Assembly: GCF_004364325.1 (NCBI RefSeq)
Contig: NZ_SOCP01000021.1
Span: forward strand, 62,001 to 126,000
Reading direction: 5' to 3'
Length of the DNA: 64,000 nucleotides
From: Actinophytocola oryzae
GTDB lineage: Bacteria; Actinomycetota; Actinomycetes; Mycobacteriales; Pseudonocardiaceae
Part shown: positions 52,026 to 61,108 of the stretch, piece by piece
Position numbering within the stretch: position 1 is the first letter of the stretch
Layout of the letters: each line of letters opens with the position of its first letter
Notes under the pieces: model-generated
Databases searched by the model: none
What the model was told of the DNA's origin: nothing
The model's input: the letters and a program-made list of their open reading frames with translations, nothing else
Position numbers and translations under genes: made by a program

Positions 52026-53012
52026 TTGACCAGTTCATGGCGCGCACTCCGACGCCGTCTCCTGACACCCGACGTCGCCGAGACGAGCCTCGACAAGCGC
52101 GGCTTTCACAAGAAGTCCCCAGCTGCTCAGGAAAGACTGGAGACCGTCGGTAAGACCTTTCTCACCGGCTACGCGCACGCGGTGGAGGCTCGCACGCCCG
52201 CCGACGCGGAGGGGCCGATCGAGGAGCAGGTGACCGACTGGCTGCGCGGGTTCGCCTACGAGGGCGCGGGCATGGGACTGGCCATGCTCGACGGCCTGCC
52301 GTTCGGCCGCACCGACAACGTGCGCACGTTCGTCGAACTGCCGGTCGGCAGGCGCTACCAGTACCTCGTCTACGTGGGGATCGGCTGGGCGATGGCCAGG
52401 CTGCCCCGCTTCCGCTGGCCCGGGGCCGCGGACCTCGACCCGGTGCTGGCGCCCCTGGTGCTCGACGGCTACGGCTTCCACCAGGCCTACTTCCGCACCG
52501 CCCGCTACGTCGACGGCCACTACCAGAACCCGAACTTCCCCTGGCCTGGCGGCAGGCACGGCTGGTACGCCAACCGCGCCATCGACCAGGGCATCGGCCG
52601 CGCGCTGTGGTTCATCGGCGGCACCGACCCGGACCTGGTCGGCGACCTCGTCGAGGGGTACGCGCCGGAGCGCCGAGGCGACCTCTACGCAGGCGTCGGG
52701 CTCGCGGCCACCTACGCGGGCGGCGTCGAGGAACACGAGCTGCGGGCGGTCGCGCGCCGCGCGGGTGAGCACCTCGGCAGCCTGGCGCAGGGTGCCGCGT
52801 TCGCGGCCAACGCCAGGATCAACTCCGGCATCGTGCCCCCGCACGCGGACCTGGCCACCGGGGTGTTCTGCGGTACCACGGCCGAGGAAGCGGCCAGGAC
52901 CACGATCGAACTGCGGCCGACCGAACCCGGTGACGGGGACGTGCCGGCGTACGAGGTGTGGCGGCAGCGGCTCGCCAACGAATTCATTTCCCTTGGAGGT
53001 GTCAACACGTGA
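52026..53012 (+). CDS. DUF1702 family enediyne protein, UnbL-like copy 2
   Basis: A 328-residue paralog of the preceding protein, apparently starting at TTG 52026 after AAGGAG, since no ATG or GTG fits. Shared segments: LTPDVAETSLDKRGFHKKSP, RGFAYEGAGMGLAMLDGLPF, YVGIGWAMARLPRFRWPG, DGYGFHQAYFRTARYVDGHY, AIDQGIGRALWFIGGTDPDL and AGVGLAATYAGG. Essential but chemically unexplained in other enediyne pathways. It overlaps the UnbV start by GTGA. Confidence 0.87.
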   Translation: MTSSWRALRRRLLTPDVAETSLDKRGFHKKSPAAQERLETVGKTFLTGYAHAVEARTPADAEGPIEEQVTDWLRGFAYEGAGMGLAMLDGLPFGRTDNVRTFVELPVGRRYQYLVYVGIGWAMARLPRFRWPGAADLDPVLAPLVLDGYGFHQAYFRTARYVDGHYQNPNFPWPGGRHGWYANRAIDQGIGRALWFIGGTDPDLVGDLVEGYAPERRGDLYAGVGLAATYAGGVEEHELRAVARRAGEHLGSLAQGAAFAANARINSGIVPPHADLATGVFCGTTAEEAARTTIELRPTEPGDGDVPAYEVWRQRLANEFISLGGVNT

Positions 53013-54979
53013 ACGCGATTTCAGGCATGCTGCGGAGGCAGCTGACCGGTGTCATCGCGCTCGTGGTCGTCGTCGGCTTCTTCTTCGCGGTGAGCCTGCC
53101 GTCCACCTCGGCCGAGGAAAGGAACGACCTGGCGAGCGGCTACGCGTTCGAGGGCCGCAGCATCGCGCTGCCGTCCTCGGACAAGCAGCAGGCGATCCGC
53201 CAGGTCAACCAGGCGTACAAGCACATCGACGCCTGGATGTCCTCGGTCGGCGCGGCCGTCGCGATGAACGACCTCGACGGCGACGGGCTGCCGAACGACC
53301 TGTGCCTCGTCGACCCGCGCACGGACCAGGTGATCATCACGCCGACACCCGGCGAGCGGGGTGACCGCTACGCGCCCTTCGAGCTGGACCCGGCGCCGCT
53401 GCCGGTCAACGACATCATGGCGCCGATGGGCTGCGTGCCCGCCGACCTCAACGAGGACGGCCGGATGGATTTGCTCATCTACATGTGGGGCCGCACCCCG
53501 GTGCTGCACCTGCAGAAGGCCGACTACGAGACCTTCGGCGCGGACGCGTTCGTCGCGGCCGAGGCGGTGCCCGGCGACAACACGGGCCCGGACGGCGAGT
53601 ACGACGGTCCACAGTGGAACTCGAACGCGGCGACGGTGTCCGACATCGACGGTGACGGCCACGACGACATCTTCGTCGGGAACTACTTCCCCGACAGCCC
53701 CATCCTCGACCCCACCAAGAACGGTGGCGTCACGATGAACCACTCGCTGTCGCATGCCCAGAACGGCGGCGGCAAGCACATCCTGCTGTGTGCGGGCGCG
53801 ACCGCGGGCGACAAGCCGACCGTGACGTTCAAGCAGGTGCCCGAGGACGTGCTGCCCGAGGAGGCCAGGCACGGCTGGACACTGGCCTCGAGCGCGGTCG
53901 ACCTGGACGGCGACCAGCTCCCCGAGCTGTACCTCGCCAACGACTTCGGCCAGGACCGGTTGCTGTACAACCAGTCCACGCCGGGGAACGTGAAGTTCAG
54001 TCTGGTGGACACGACCAGGACGCCCGGCACCCCGAAGTCCAAGCGCATCGGGGAGGACTCGTTCAAGGGCATGGGCGTCGACTTCGGTGACTTCGACCAC
54101 GACGGCCTGTTCGACGCGTTCGTGTCCAACCTGACCGTGGGCTGGGGCATCGTGGAGTCGAACTTCCAGTACGTCAACACGGCCAAGGACAAGGCCGACC
54201 TGCGTGCGCAGCTCAGGGACGGCGACGCGCCGTTCCGGGACGAGAGCGGAGAGGTCGGCACCGCGTGGTCGGGATGGAGCTGGGACAACAAGCTCGCCGA
54301 CTTCAGCAACTCCGGCGAGCTGGACATCGCGATCTCCAACGGTTTCGTCAAGGGGCACACCAACCGCTGGCCGCAGCTGCAGGAACTGGCCATGGCCAAC
54401 GACTCCCTCGTGGCCGACCCGTTCTTCTGGCCCAACGCCAACCTCGGTGACGACATCGCGGGCGGCGACACGCTGCACTTCTACGTGAAGGGCGACGACG
54501 GCCGCTACGTCGACCTGGCCCCGGAACTGGGCCTGGCCGTGCCGATCCCGACCCGGGGCATCGCCACCGGTGACGCCGACGGCGACGGCAGGCTCGACTT
54601 CGCGGTGGCCAGGCAGTACGGCGACCCGATCTTCTACCACAACGAGGCCCCGTCGGCAGGCGGCTACCTCGACCTCAAGCTGACCCACGAGCAGGAGGAG
54701 GTCGTGGGCGACGCCCCGACCTCCGGCTCGCCGGCCACCGGTGCCGAGGTCATGGTGAAGACCGCGGACGGCAGGAAGTTCGTCTCGCGCGTCGACGGCG
54801 GCAGCGGACATGCCGGCAAGCGCAGCAGCGAGGTCCACATCGGACTCGGTGACACCAAGGGCCAGGTCGAGGTGATGATCTGCTGGCGGGACCGCCAGGG
54901 CGAGACGCACGAGCAGATGTTGAAGCTCGACCAGGGTTCGCACTCGTTCGTGCTCGGCGACACGGCCGAGGAGAGGTGA
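53009..54979 (+). CDS. unbV: ASPIC/UnbV-domain enediyne protein
   Basis: A 656-residue protein from GTG 53009 behind TTGGAGGTG. A single N-terminal hydrophobic segment (LTGVIALVVVVGFFFAVSLP) anchors or exports it. Then come several FG-GAP/VCBS calcium-type repeats (DLDGDGLPNDL, DLNEDGRMDLLI, DIDGDGHDDIFVGNYF, DFDHDGLFDAFVSNL, DADGDGRLDFAVAR), which build a beta-propeller, and a C-terminal ASPIC/UnbV domain (ATGAEVMVKTADGRKF, HIGLGDTKGQVEVMICWRDR). It is one of the five genes found in all enediyne clusters. Role in core formation is unknown. Confidence 0.92.
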   Translation: MNAISGMLRRQLTGVIALVVVVGFFFAVSLPSTSAEERNDLASGYAFEGRSIALPSSDKQQAIRQVNQAYKHIDAWMSSVGAAVAMNDLDGDGLPNDLCLVDPRTDQVIITPTPGERGDRYAPFELDPAPLPVNDIMAPMGCVPADLNEDGRMDLLIYMWGRTPVLHLQKADYETFGADAFVAAEAVPGDNTGPDGEYDGPQWNSNAATVSDIDGDGHDDIFVGNYFPDSPILDPTKNGGVTMNHSLSHAQNGGGKHILLCAGATAGDKPTVTFKQVPEDVLPEEARHGWTLASSAVDLDGDQLPELYLANDFGQDRLLYNQSTPGNVKFSLVDTTRTPGTPKSKRIGEDSFKGMGVDFGDFDHDGLFDAFVSNLTVGWGIVESNFQYVNTAKDKADLRAQLRDGDAPFRDESGEVGTAWSGWSWDNKLADFSNSGELDIAISNGFVKGHTNRWPQLQELAMANDSLVADPFFWPNANLGDDIAGGDTLHFYVKGDDGRYVDLAPELGLAVPIPTRGIATGDADGDGRLDFAVARQYGDPIFYHNEAPSAGGYLDLKLTHEQEEVVGDAPTSGSPATGAEVMVKTADGRKFVSRVDGGSGHAGKRSSEVHIGLGDTKGQVEVMICWRDRQGETHEQMLKLDQGSHSFVLGDTAEER

Positions 54980-56004
54980 CGAGGGAAATGGCTGTCCAGG
55001 AAGTGAAGCCCGGCGGGAACCCGCCGGCGGGTCCCCCGAAGCGGCACGACCCCAAGGTGACCATCGCACTGCGCAGGTTCGCCATCTCGATCTCGGCGTT
55101 CAACATCGCCGGTTACCTCTTCCTCGGCTTCGAGCAGCCGTGGATCTGGCCGTTCGTCGCGCTGGCCACCGGCTACACGGTCGAGCTGGCACTGGAGCGG
55201 ATCGGCTCCCGCGTCGAGGGCAGGGCACCGCGTTACGCGGGCCGAGGGTTCAAGGGGCTGATGGAGTTCCTGTTCCCGGCGCACATCACGAGCCTCGCGC
55301 TGAACATGCTGATCTACGTCAACGACCGGATCTGGGTGATGATGTTCGCGGTCACCCTCGCGGTCGCGGCGAAGTGGGTTCTGCGTGCCCCGGTGCGCGG
55401 CAACCTGCGCCACTACATGAACCCGTCGAACTTCGGGATCCTCATGGTGCTGATCCTGTTTCCCTGGGGCAGCATCGCACCGCCGTACCACTTCACCGAG
55501 GGCCTGAACGACTGGGGCAGCTGGATCCTGCCGGGGATCATCATCATCACCGGCACCATGCTGAACGCGAAGCTGACCGGCCGCATGTGGCTGATCTTCG
55601 GCTGGCTCTCCGTCTTCGCACTGCAGGCGATCGTGCGTGGCATCCTGTTCGACACCGCGATAGCGGGCGCGCTGGCGGTCATGACCGGCGTCGCGTTCAT
55701 CCTGTACACCAACTACATGGTGACCGACCCGGGCACCACGCCGTCGAAACCGCTGGCGCAGTTCGCGTTCGGTGGCGGCGTGGCCCTGGTGTACGGGATC
55801 TTCATGGTCGCGCACATCGCGTACGGGCTGTTCTTCGCCACCGCCATCGTGTGCCTGATCCGCGGCATGTTCCTGTGGGGAGTGCACTTCGTGAACAAGT
55901 CGCGGCTCGCGTTCGAGGCGGAGCAGAAGGCCAAGGCGGAGGCGCCGACCATCGCGGCCGTGCCGGACGACGGCGGGCCGGCCGCCCGCCCGGCAGCCGC
56001 GTGA
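54976..56004 (+). CDS. unbU: UnbU membrane protein, RnfD-like
   Basis: A 342-residue membrane protein with about nine hydrophobic segments, starting at GTG 54976 overlapping the unbV stop. LRHYMNPSNFGILMVLILFP and ITIITGTMLNAKLTGRMWLI-like stretches match UnbU proteins, which resemble RnfD/NqrB subunits that carry flavin in electron-transport complexes. A membrane redox role in enediyne core formation has been suggested by that similarity, unproved. Its stop overlaps the P450 start by GTGA. Confidence 0.9.
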   Translation: MTREMAVQEVKPGGNPPAGPPKRHDPKVTIALRRFAISISAFNIAGYLFLGFEQPWIWPFVALATGYTVELALERIGSRVEGRAPRYAGRGFKGLMEFLFPAHITSLALNMLIYVNDRIWVMMFAVTLAVAAKWVLRAPVRGNLRHYMNPSNFGILMVLILFPWGSIAPPYHFTEGLNDWGSWILPGIIIITGTMLNAKLTGRMWLIFGWLSVFALQAIVRGILFDTAIAGALAVMTGVAFILYTNYMVTDPGTTPSKPLAQFAFGGGVALVYGIFMVAHIAYGLFFATAIVCLIRGMFLWGVHFVNKSRLAFEAEQKAKAEAPTIAAVPDDGGPAARPAAA

Positions 56005-57383
56005 CCGGCTCCGGCCGTCTGGTCCCCCCGGGGCCGCCCCGCCGGGCGGCCCCGGGGATCCTCCGCCAGCTCCGCGCGGACCGGATCGGCCTGATGAGCG
56101 AGGCGGTCCGCGAGTACGGCGACGCGGTCCGGGTGGCGATCGGCCCGAAGAAGCTCTACATCTTCAACCACCCGGAACACGCGAAGCACGTGCTGGCGGA
56201 CAACGCGGCCAACTACCACAAGGGCATTGGCTACACCGAGGCGAAGCGCGCGCTGGGCGACGGTCTGCTCACGAGCGAGGGCGCGCTGTGGAAGGAACAG
56301 CGGCGCACGATCCAGCCGGTGTTCCAGCACAAGCGGATCGCCGGCCGCGCCGACGTGATCATCGACGAGGCACTGGAACTGGTCGCACGGCTGAGTCGGC
56401 ACCGGGACTCCGGCTCGCCTGTGGACGTGCTGGACGAGGTCACCGCGCTGACCCTGGGCGTGCTCGGCAGCACGCTGCTGGACACCGATCTCGGTGCGTA
56501 CGAGTCGATCGGGCACTCCTTCGAGGCCGTGCAGGACCAGGCCATGTTCGAGATGGAGACGCTCGGGCTGGTGCCGAGGTGGCTGCCGCTGAAGGGACAG
56601 CGCGAGTTCCGCACGGCCCGCGCCGACCTGGAGCGGATCGTGGGGCTCCTGGTCGCGCAACGGGCGGCGAACCCGATCGAGTCGGGCGACGACGTGCTGA
56701 CCCGGCTCATCGCGTCGACGGGCAAGGAAGCCGACCCGAGGGTCGCCGAGCGGCGCATGCGTGACGAGCTGGTGACGCTGCTGCTGGCCGGGCACGAGAC
56801 GACGGCGAGCACGGTCGGCTGGACGCTGAACCTGGTGAGCCGGCACCCGGACGTGCGCCGTCGCCTGCACGAGGAGGCCCTGGCGGTCTTCGGCGACGGC
56901 CGACCGGCGTACCTGGACCTGCAGAAGCTGCGGTACACCAACATGGTGCTGCAGGAGGCGATGCGCCTGTACCCGCCGGTGTGGATCCTGCCCCGCCGGG
57001 CGTTGGCCGACGACGAGGTCGGCGGCTACCACGTGCCCGCGGGCGCGGACGTGCTGATCTCCCCGTACACCCTGCACCGGCACCCGAGGTACTGGCCGGA
57101 GCCGGACCGGTTCGACCCGGAGCGTTTCGACCCGGACGTGCAGACCGATCGCCCCCGCTACGCGCACCTCCCGTTCGGCGCGGGACCACGGTTCTGTGTG
57201 GGCAACCACCTGGGGATGATGGAGGCCACCTTCATCATCGCGACGCTGATGCGCGACCTGCGGTTGGACCACGTCCCCGGACACCGGGTGATACCGGAGC
57301 CGATGATGTCGCTTCGCCTCGGCGGCGGGCTGCCACTGACCGTCCACAGCTGGACGGCGAATACCCGCACCGCTGCGGCCTGA
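56001..57383 (+). CDS. Cytochrome P450 of the enediyne cassette
   Basis: A 460-residue P450 from GTG 56001. It has the I-helix AGHETTAS, the ExxR motif in LQEAMRLYPP, the PERF-type segment FDPERFDPD and the heme Cys in PFGAGPRFCVG. The N-terminus lacks a clear membrane anchor. Placement directly after unbU fits the E7-type P450s of nine-membered enediyne clusters, thought to oxidise the core. Needs a separate ferredoxin; none is encoded here. Confidence 0.93.
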   Translation: MTGSGRLVPPGPPRRAAPGILRQLRADRIGLMSEAVREYGDAVRVAIGPKKLYIFNHPEHAKHVLADNAANYHKGIGYTEAKRALGDGLLTSEGALWKEQRRTIQPVFQHKRIAGRADVIIDEALELVARLSRHRDSGSPVDVLDEVTALTLGVLGSTLLDTDLGAYESIGHSFEAVQDQAMFEMETLGLVPRWLPLKGQREFRTARADLERIVGLLVAQRAANPIESGDDVLTRLIASTGKEADPRVAERRMRDELVTLLLAGHETTASTVGWTLNLVSRHPDVRRRLHEEALAVFGDGRPAYLDLQKLRYTNMVLQEAMRLYPPVWILPRRALADDEVGGYHVPAGADVLISPYTLHRHPRYWPEPDRFDPERFDPDVQTDRPRYAHLPFGAGPRFCVGNHLGMMEATFIIATLMRDLRLDHVPGHRVIPEPMMSLRLGGGLPLTVHSWTANTRTAAA

Positions 57384-57399
57384 GCGAAAGGAGCGCACC

Positions 57400-58581
57400 A
57401 TGGACGACCTGCGTCCCGAGAACCACCCCAAGCTCGAGGAGTTCACGACGCTCCGGGCAGCCATAGCGGACGATCGGGTGCGGGAGCTGTTCCCGTACCG
57501 GTTCCTGGCGGCCAACGAGACGTTCGGCCGGCTCGTCGACGCGACCGCGTACCAGATCCTGACGTCGATCGGCGCGCTGCCGCCGCCGACCGGCATCTCG
57601 GTGCAGCTGGCGAAGAAGAACCTCTCGATCCCCTGGCGCCGCACGGTTCCGCTGAAGTTCCTGTACGAGAAGCTGTCGGACAGCGGCATCCTGACGCGAG
57701 GCGACGGCAGGTACTTCGCGGGCGGCGGCGAGGTGGGCGAGTTCGAGGAGATCGGCGCCGAGTTGGCCGCGCGGGAGCCGGGCGCCGCGGTGGCGGTGGA
57801 CATCCTGCGAACGCTGGTGGACGAGGCGAAACGGTTCTTCGCAGGCGAGGCCACGGGCGACGAGATCCTGTTCGCACCGCAGAAGCTCCCGTTGTGGCTG
57901 AAGTACTTCTCGAACGACAACCTGCTGTACGCCATCAACAACACGATCGGCGCGGAGGCGTTGTCCCGCCTGGTACCCGAAGCCGGCGGCCGGTTCGAGA
58001 TCCTCGAGATCGGCGGCGGTTGCGGGAGCGCGGCGGACCAGGCACTGCGGAAGCTCGGCGCGGGGATCACCCGGTACCGGTTCACGGAAGTGGCGGAAAC
58101 CTTCGCCCGACACGGCGAACGAGCGGCGAACGCGGCGGCGTCACCGACGACGACCGTGGAGTCGGCACGCGTGGACATGACGCAGCCGTGGGAGGCGCAG
58201 GGCATCGAGCCGGGCACCTTCGACGCGGTGTACTCGGTGAACTGCTTCCATGTGGCGCCGGACCTGGACTTCGTGGTGAAGGAGGCGGCGAAGGCGTTGC
58301 GGCCGGGCGGGGCGGTGGTGGTGTCGGAGTGCGTGCGGCCGACGAAGCTGGCGCGCCCGATCCACGCGGAGATCATCTTCGACTTCCTCGACAGCTTCAC
58401 CGACGTGATGACCGACCCGGTGAAACGGCCGACACACGGCTTCCTGACGCCGGGCGCGTGGCGTGCCACGTTCGAGGCGGCGGGCCTGGCGGACGTGACC
58501 ATCCTCCCGGACGTGGACGAGATCGCCGAGGAGTACCCGGACTTCGTGGTGGGTGCCGTGATCGCCCGCGCGGCGAGCTGA
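57400..58581 (+). CDS. SAM-dependent methyltransferase
   Basis: A 393-residue class I methyltransferase. The SAM motif is FEILEIGGGCGSAADQALR (about 208), with the acidic segment YRFTEVAE and later VNCFHVAPDLDFVVKEAAKA and LRPGGAVVVSE. An N-terminal helical domain of about 150 residues precedes it, as in O-methyltransferase-like type 12 proteins. It follows the P450 by 16 bp. It may methylate an oxygen of the core, the aromatic group or a sugar; target unknown. Confidence 0.85.
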   Translation: MDDLRPENHPKLEEFTTLRAAIADDRVRELFPYRFLAANETFGRLVDATAYQILTSIGALPPPTGISVQLAKKNLSIPWRRTVPLKFLYEKLSDSGILTRGDGRYFAGGGEVGEFEEIGAELAAREPGAAVAVDILRTLVDEAKRFFAGEATGDEILFAPQKLPLWLKYFSNDNLLYAINNTIGAEALSRLVPEAGGRFEILEIGGGCGSAADQALRKLGAGITRYRFTEVAETFARHGERAANAAASPTTTVESARVDMTQPWEAQGIEPGTFDAVYSVNCFHVAPDLDFVVKEAAKALRPGGAVVVSECVRPTKLARPIHAEIIFDFLDSFTDVMTDPVKRPTHGFLTPGAWRATFEAAGLADVTILPDVDEIAEEYPDFVVGAVIARAAS

Positions 58582-58594
58582 GAGGACGAACCGA

Positions 58595-59617
58595 ATGGTC
58601 GCCGGTCTGGTGAGATTCGCGGTACGCAGGTCGCTGAACGACACCCGCCACATCGGGGTCGTGAAGCGACGGCACGCGACGGGGCTGGTCGCGGACGTGT
58701 ACCGCCAGGTGGAGCGCGAGTTCGGCATGCTGGCGCCGCCGACGGCGATGCACTCGGCGTCGCCGGAGGCACTGGCGGCCTCGTGGATGATCCTTCGGGA
58801 AACCCTGCTGGCACAGGGGGCCGCGGACCGTGCGAGCAAGGAGGCGGTGGCCACCGGCGTGTCGGAGGCCAACAGCTGCCCGTACTGCGTCGACGTGCAC
58901 GGCATGACACTGGCGTCGATCGACGACGCGCCCGACCCCGTGCCGCTCACGAGGTGGGCGCGGAACGGGGCCATGGCGCGGGGTGCCGTCGCACCGCCGT
59001 GCCTGCCGGGGCAGGCGCCGGAGCTGATCGGTGTGGCGGTGGCGTTCCACTACTACAACCGCGTGGTGAACGTGTTCCTGAGGGACTCGCCGTTCCCGTC
59101 ACACGTGCCGGAGTCGGCGAAGCCGAAGGCCCGGCAGGTGCTCGGTGGTGTCCTGCGCCCGGCGCCGACGGGTCCGCGACCTGGTGAGTCGCTGGGCTTC
59201 CTGCCCGCGGCACCCCTGCCGGACGACCTGTGGTGGGCCGCGTCGAACCGTTTCGTGGCGGACGCGTTCGCCCGGGCCTACGCGGCGGTGGACGTCGTCG
59301 GTGCCCGCTCGGTGCCGGCCGGGGTGCGGGCACTGGTGCGCGGGCGACTGTCCGTGTGGGACGGTCGCCCGCCGGGCCTGTCCCGGTCCTGGGCGAACGC
59401 CCCGGTCGCGACCCTGCCCGCGGCCGAACAGCCCGCGGGCCGCCTGGCGCTGACGATCGCGATGGCCTCGTACCAGGTGGACGAGGACATGGTGGCGGCC
59501 TTCCGCGAGACCGCACCGGAGGACAGCACGCTGTTGGAGCTGGCGTCGTGGGCGAGCATGTCGGCGGCCCGCCGGGTCAGCACGTGGCTCGCCGAGGCGG
59601 GCCCGGTGGCCGCGTAG
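58595..59617 (+). CDS. AhpD-like (carboxymuconolactone decarboxylase family) protein
   Basis: A 340-residue helical protein. AVATGVSEANSCPYCVDVHG has the CxxC-x3-H of AhpD-like thiol peroxidase/CMD folds; the protein is almost twice the usual CMD length, with a second helical half (RLALTIAMASYQVDEDMVAA). It may be a thiol-dependent redox enzyme or part of oxidative self-protection. Its start is 13 bp after the methyltransferase stop, so it is probably the last gene of the unbL-started operon. Confidence 0.75.
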   Translation: MVAGLVRFAVRRSLNDTRHIGVVKRRHATGLVADVYRQVEREFGMLAPPTAMHSASPEALAASWMILRETLLAQGAADRASKEAVATGVSEANSCPYCVDVHGMTLASIDDAPDPVPLTRWARNGAMARGAVAPPCLPGQAPELIGVAVAFHYYNRVVNVFLRDSPFPSHVPESAKPKARQVLGGVLRPAPTGPRPGESLGFLPAAPLPDDLWWAASNRFVADAFARAYAAVDVVGARSVPAGVRALVRGRLSVWDGRPPGLSRSWANAPVATLPAAEQPAGRLALTIAMASYQVDEDMVAAFRETAPEDSTLLELASWASMSAARRVSTWLAEAGPVAA

Positions 59618-59731
59618 GAGCGCACCCCGCGTCCCACAGGGTGGACGGCGTGCCGGAACCGCAGGATCACCCGCCAGGTCCGTGGGCCACTGTACGGTGA
59701 GGACAGTGTCCCGGACGGTTGAGCAGGGGGC

Positions 59732-60946
59732 GTGGTGAGCGGTATCAGGGTGTTGGTGGCGGGGGCGAGTATCGCGGGTCCGGCGTTGGCCCACTGGCTG
59801 CGCAGGCGCGGGGCCGACGTGACCGTGGTGGAGCGGGCTCCCGAGCTGCGCCCCGGTGGGCAGGCGGTGGACGCCCGCGGCGTGGCCAAGGAGGCCATCC
59901 GGCGGATGGGCCTGGACGCGACCGTGCGCGCGGCCCGCACCGACACCGAGGGCGCCTACGACGTGGACGCGGACGGCGAGGTGCTGGAGACCTACCGCGC
60001 GGAGGACGACGGCGGCGACGGGTACATCTCGGAGATCGAGATCCTGCGCGGCGACCTGTCCCGCGTCCTGTACGACGACACCCGGGACGGTGTCGAGTAC
60101 GTCTTCGGTGACCGGATCGCCGAGCTCACCCAGGACGCGGACGGGGTCGACGTGACCTTCGCGGGCGGCGCCCGGCGGCGCTTCGACCTGGTGGTCGGGG
60201 CCGACGGCCTGCACTCGGCGCTGCGCGGGATGGTCTTCGGGCCGAGGGAGCGGTTCGTCCGCCACCTCGGGCTCGTGCTGGCCTTCTACACGGTGCCCAA
60301 CGAGTTTGGCGTGGACCGCTGGCTGATCGACTACCGGCACCGGGAGTCCGGACGTTCGGCAGGCCTGCGGCCCATCCGGGACGCCACCCGGGCGATGGCA
60401 ATGCTCTCCTTCCCCTCGGCCGACTTCGAGGTCGACTACCGCGACGTCGCCGCCCAGAAGGCCCTGCTGCGCGAGCGGATGGCCGGTATGGGCTGGTTGA
60501 CCCCGCGCATCCTCGCGCACCTGGACGACACGCCGGACTTCTACCTCGACCAGGTCGCGCAGGTGGTGATGGACCGCTGGTCGAGCGGACGGGTCGGCCT
60601 GATCGGGGACGCGGCGTTCAGCTCGTCGCCGATGTCCGGCGGGGGCACCGGCCTGGCCCTGGTCGGCGCCTACCTGCTGGCCGGGGAGCTGGCCACCGCC
60701 GACTGGGACCCCGAGGCGGGGTTCGCGCGCTACGAGAAGCGGATGCGCTCGTTCGTCGAGGCCAACCAGGAGATCGGCCGGATGCACGTGGAAAGCCTCA
60801 GCGCTTCCGGCCCGGACGCCGACCCGGGTCCGGAGCCCGACATGGAGGCGCTCACCGAGCTGGTCGAACGCGCGATCAACGGCGTGGAGCTGCCCGACTA
60901 CGCGGGGGCACCGGACTCCGTGGTCGGACCGCGGAACACCCCGTAG
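59732..60946 (+). CDS. FAD-dependent monooxygenase, PHBH/TetX type
   Basis: A 404-residue aromatic-hydroxylase-type flavoprotein, GTG 59732 or 59735. Motifs: VLVAGASIAGPALAHWLRRR (FAD), FDLVVGADGLHSALR (DG motif), RVGLIGDAAFSSSPMSGGGT (GD motif). Family members hydroxylate phenols or epoxidise rings with NADPH. It may act on the aromatic unit supplied by the chorismate genes beside it. A 114-bp gap separates it from the preceding operon; a ribosome site GCAGGGGG lies before the start. Confidence 0.87.
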   Translation: MVSGIRVLVAGASIAGPALAHWLRRRGADVTVVERAPELRPGGQAVDARGVAKEAIRRMGLDATVRAARTDTEGAYDVDADGEVLETYRAEDDGGDGYISEIEILRGDLSRVLYDDTRDGVEYVFGDRIAELTQDADGVDVTFAGGARRRFDLVVGADGLHSALRGMVFGPRERFVRHLGLVLAFYTVPNEFGVDRWLIDYRHRESGRSAGLRPIRDATRAMAMLSFPSADFEVDYRDVAAQKALLRERMAGMGWLTPRILAHLDDTPDFYLDQVAQVVMDRWSSGRVGLIGDAAFSSSPMSGGGTGLALVGAYLLAGELATADWDPEAGFARYEKRMRSFVEANQEIGRMHVESLSASGPDADPGPEPDMEALTELVERAINGVELPDYAGAPDSVVGPRNTP

Positions 60947-61074
60947 GGAACCAACCGGACACGGCGCTGATGCCACGGATCGCCGGGAACCGTGGACCAC
61001 GGTGCCGGCACCGGCGGGTCCGGTTCGACCTGCTCTGCGTCGCCGCAGCGCCGGGCATGGCGATCTTTCAGGGT

Positions 61075-61108
61075 CGGCCGCGAGACCAGTACGCTCAGCT
61101 CGCGGCCG
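61075..61108. terminator. Hairpin at the DAHP synthase 3' end
   Basis: CGGCCGCGAG-N14-CTCGCGGCCG, ten-bp arms, spans the stop codon of the DAHP synthase gene in the gap between convergent genes. A second small dyad, CCACGG-N11-CCGTGG, lies at about 60974-60996. There is no T-run, but the position suits a bidirectional terminator. Confidence 0.55.

Noticed and set aside
57235-58910. Minus-strand frames opposite the P450 and methyltransferase
   Set aside because: Ser/Arg/Pro-rich antisense frames without motifs, covering a clear plus-strand operon.
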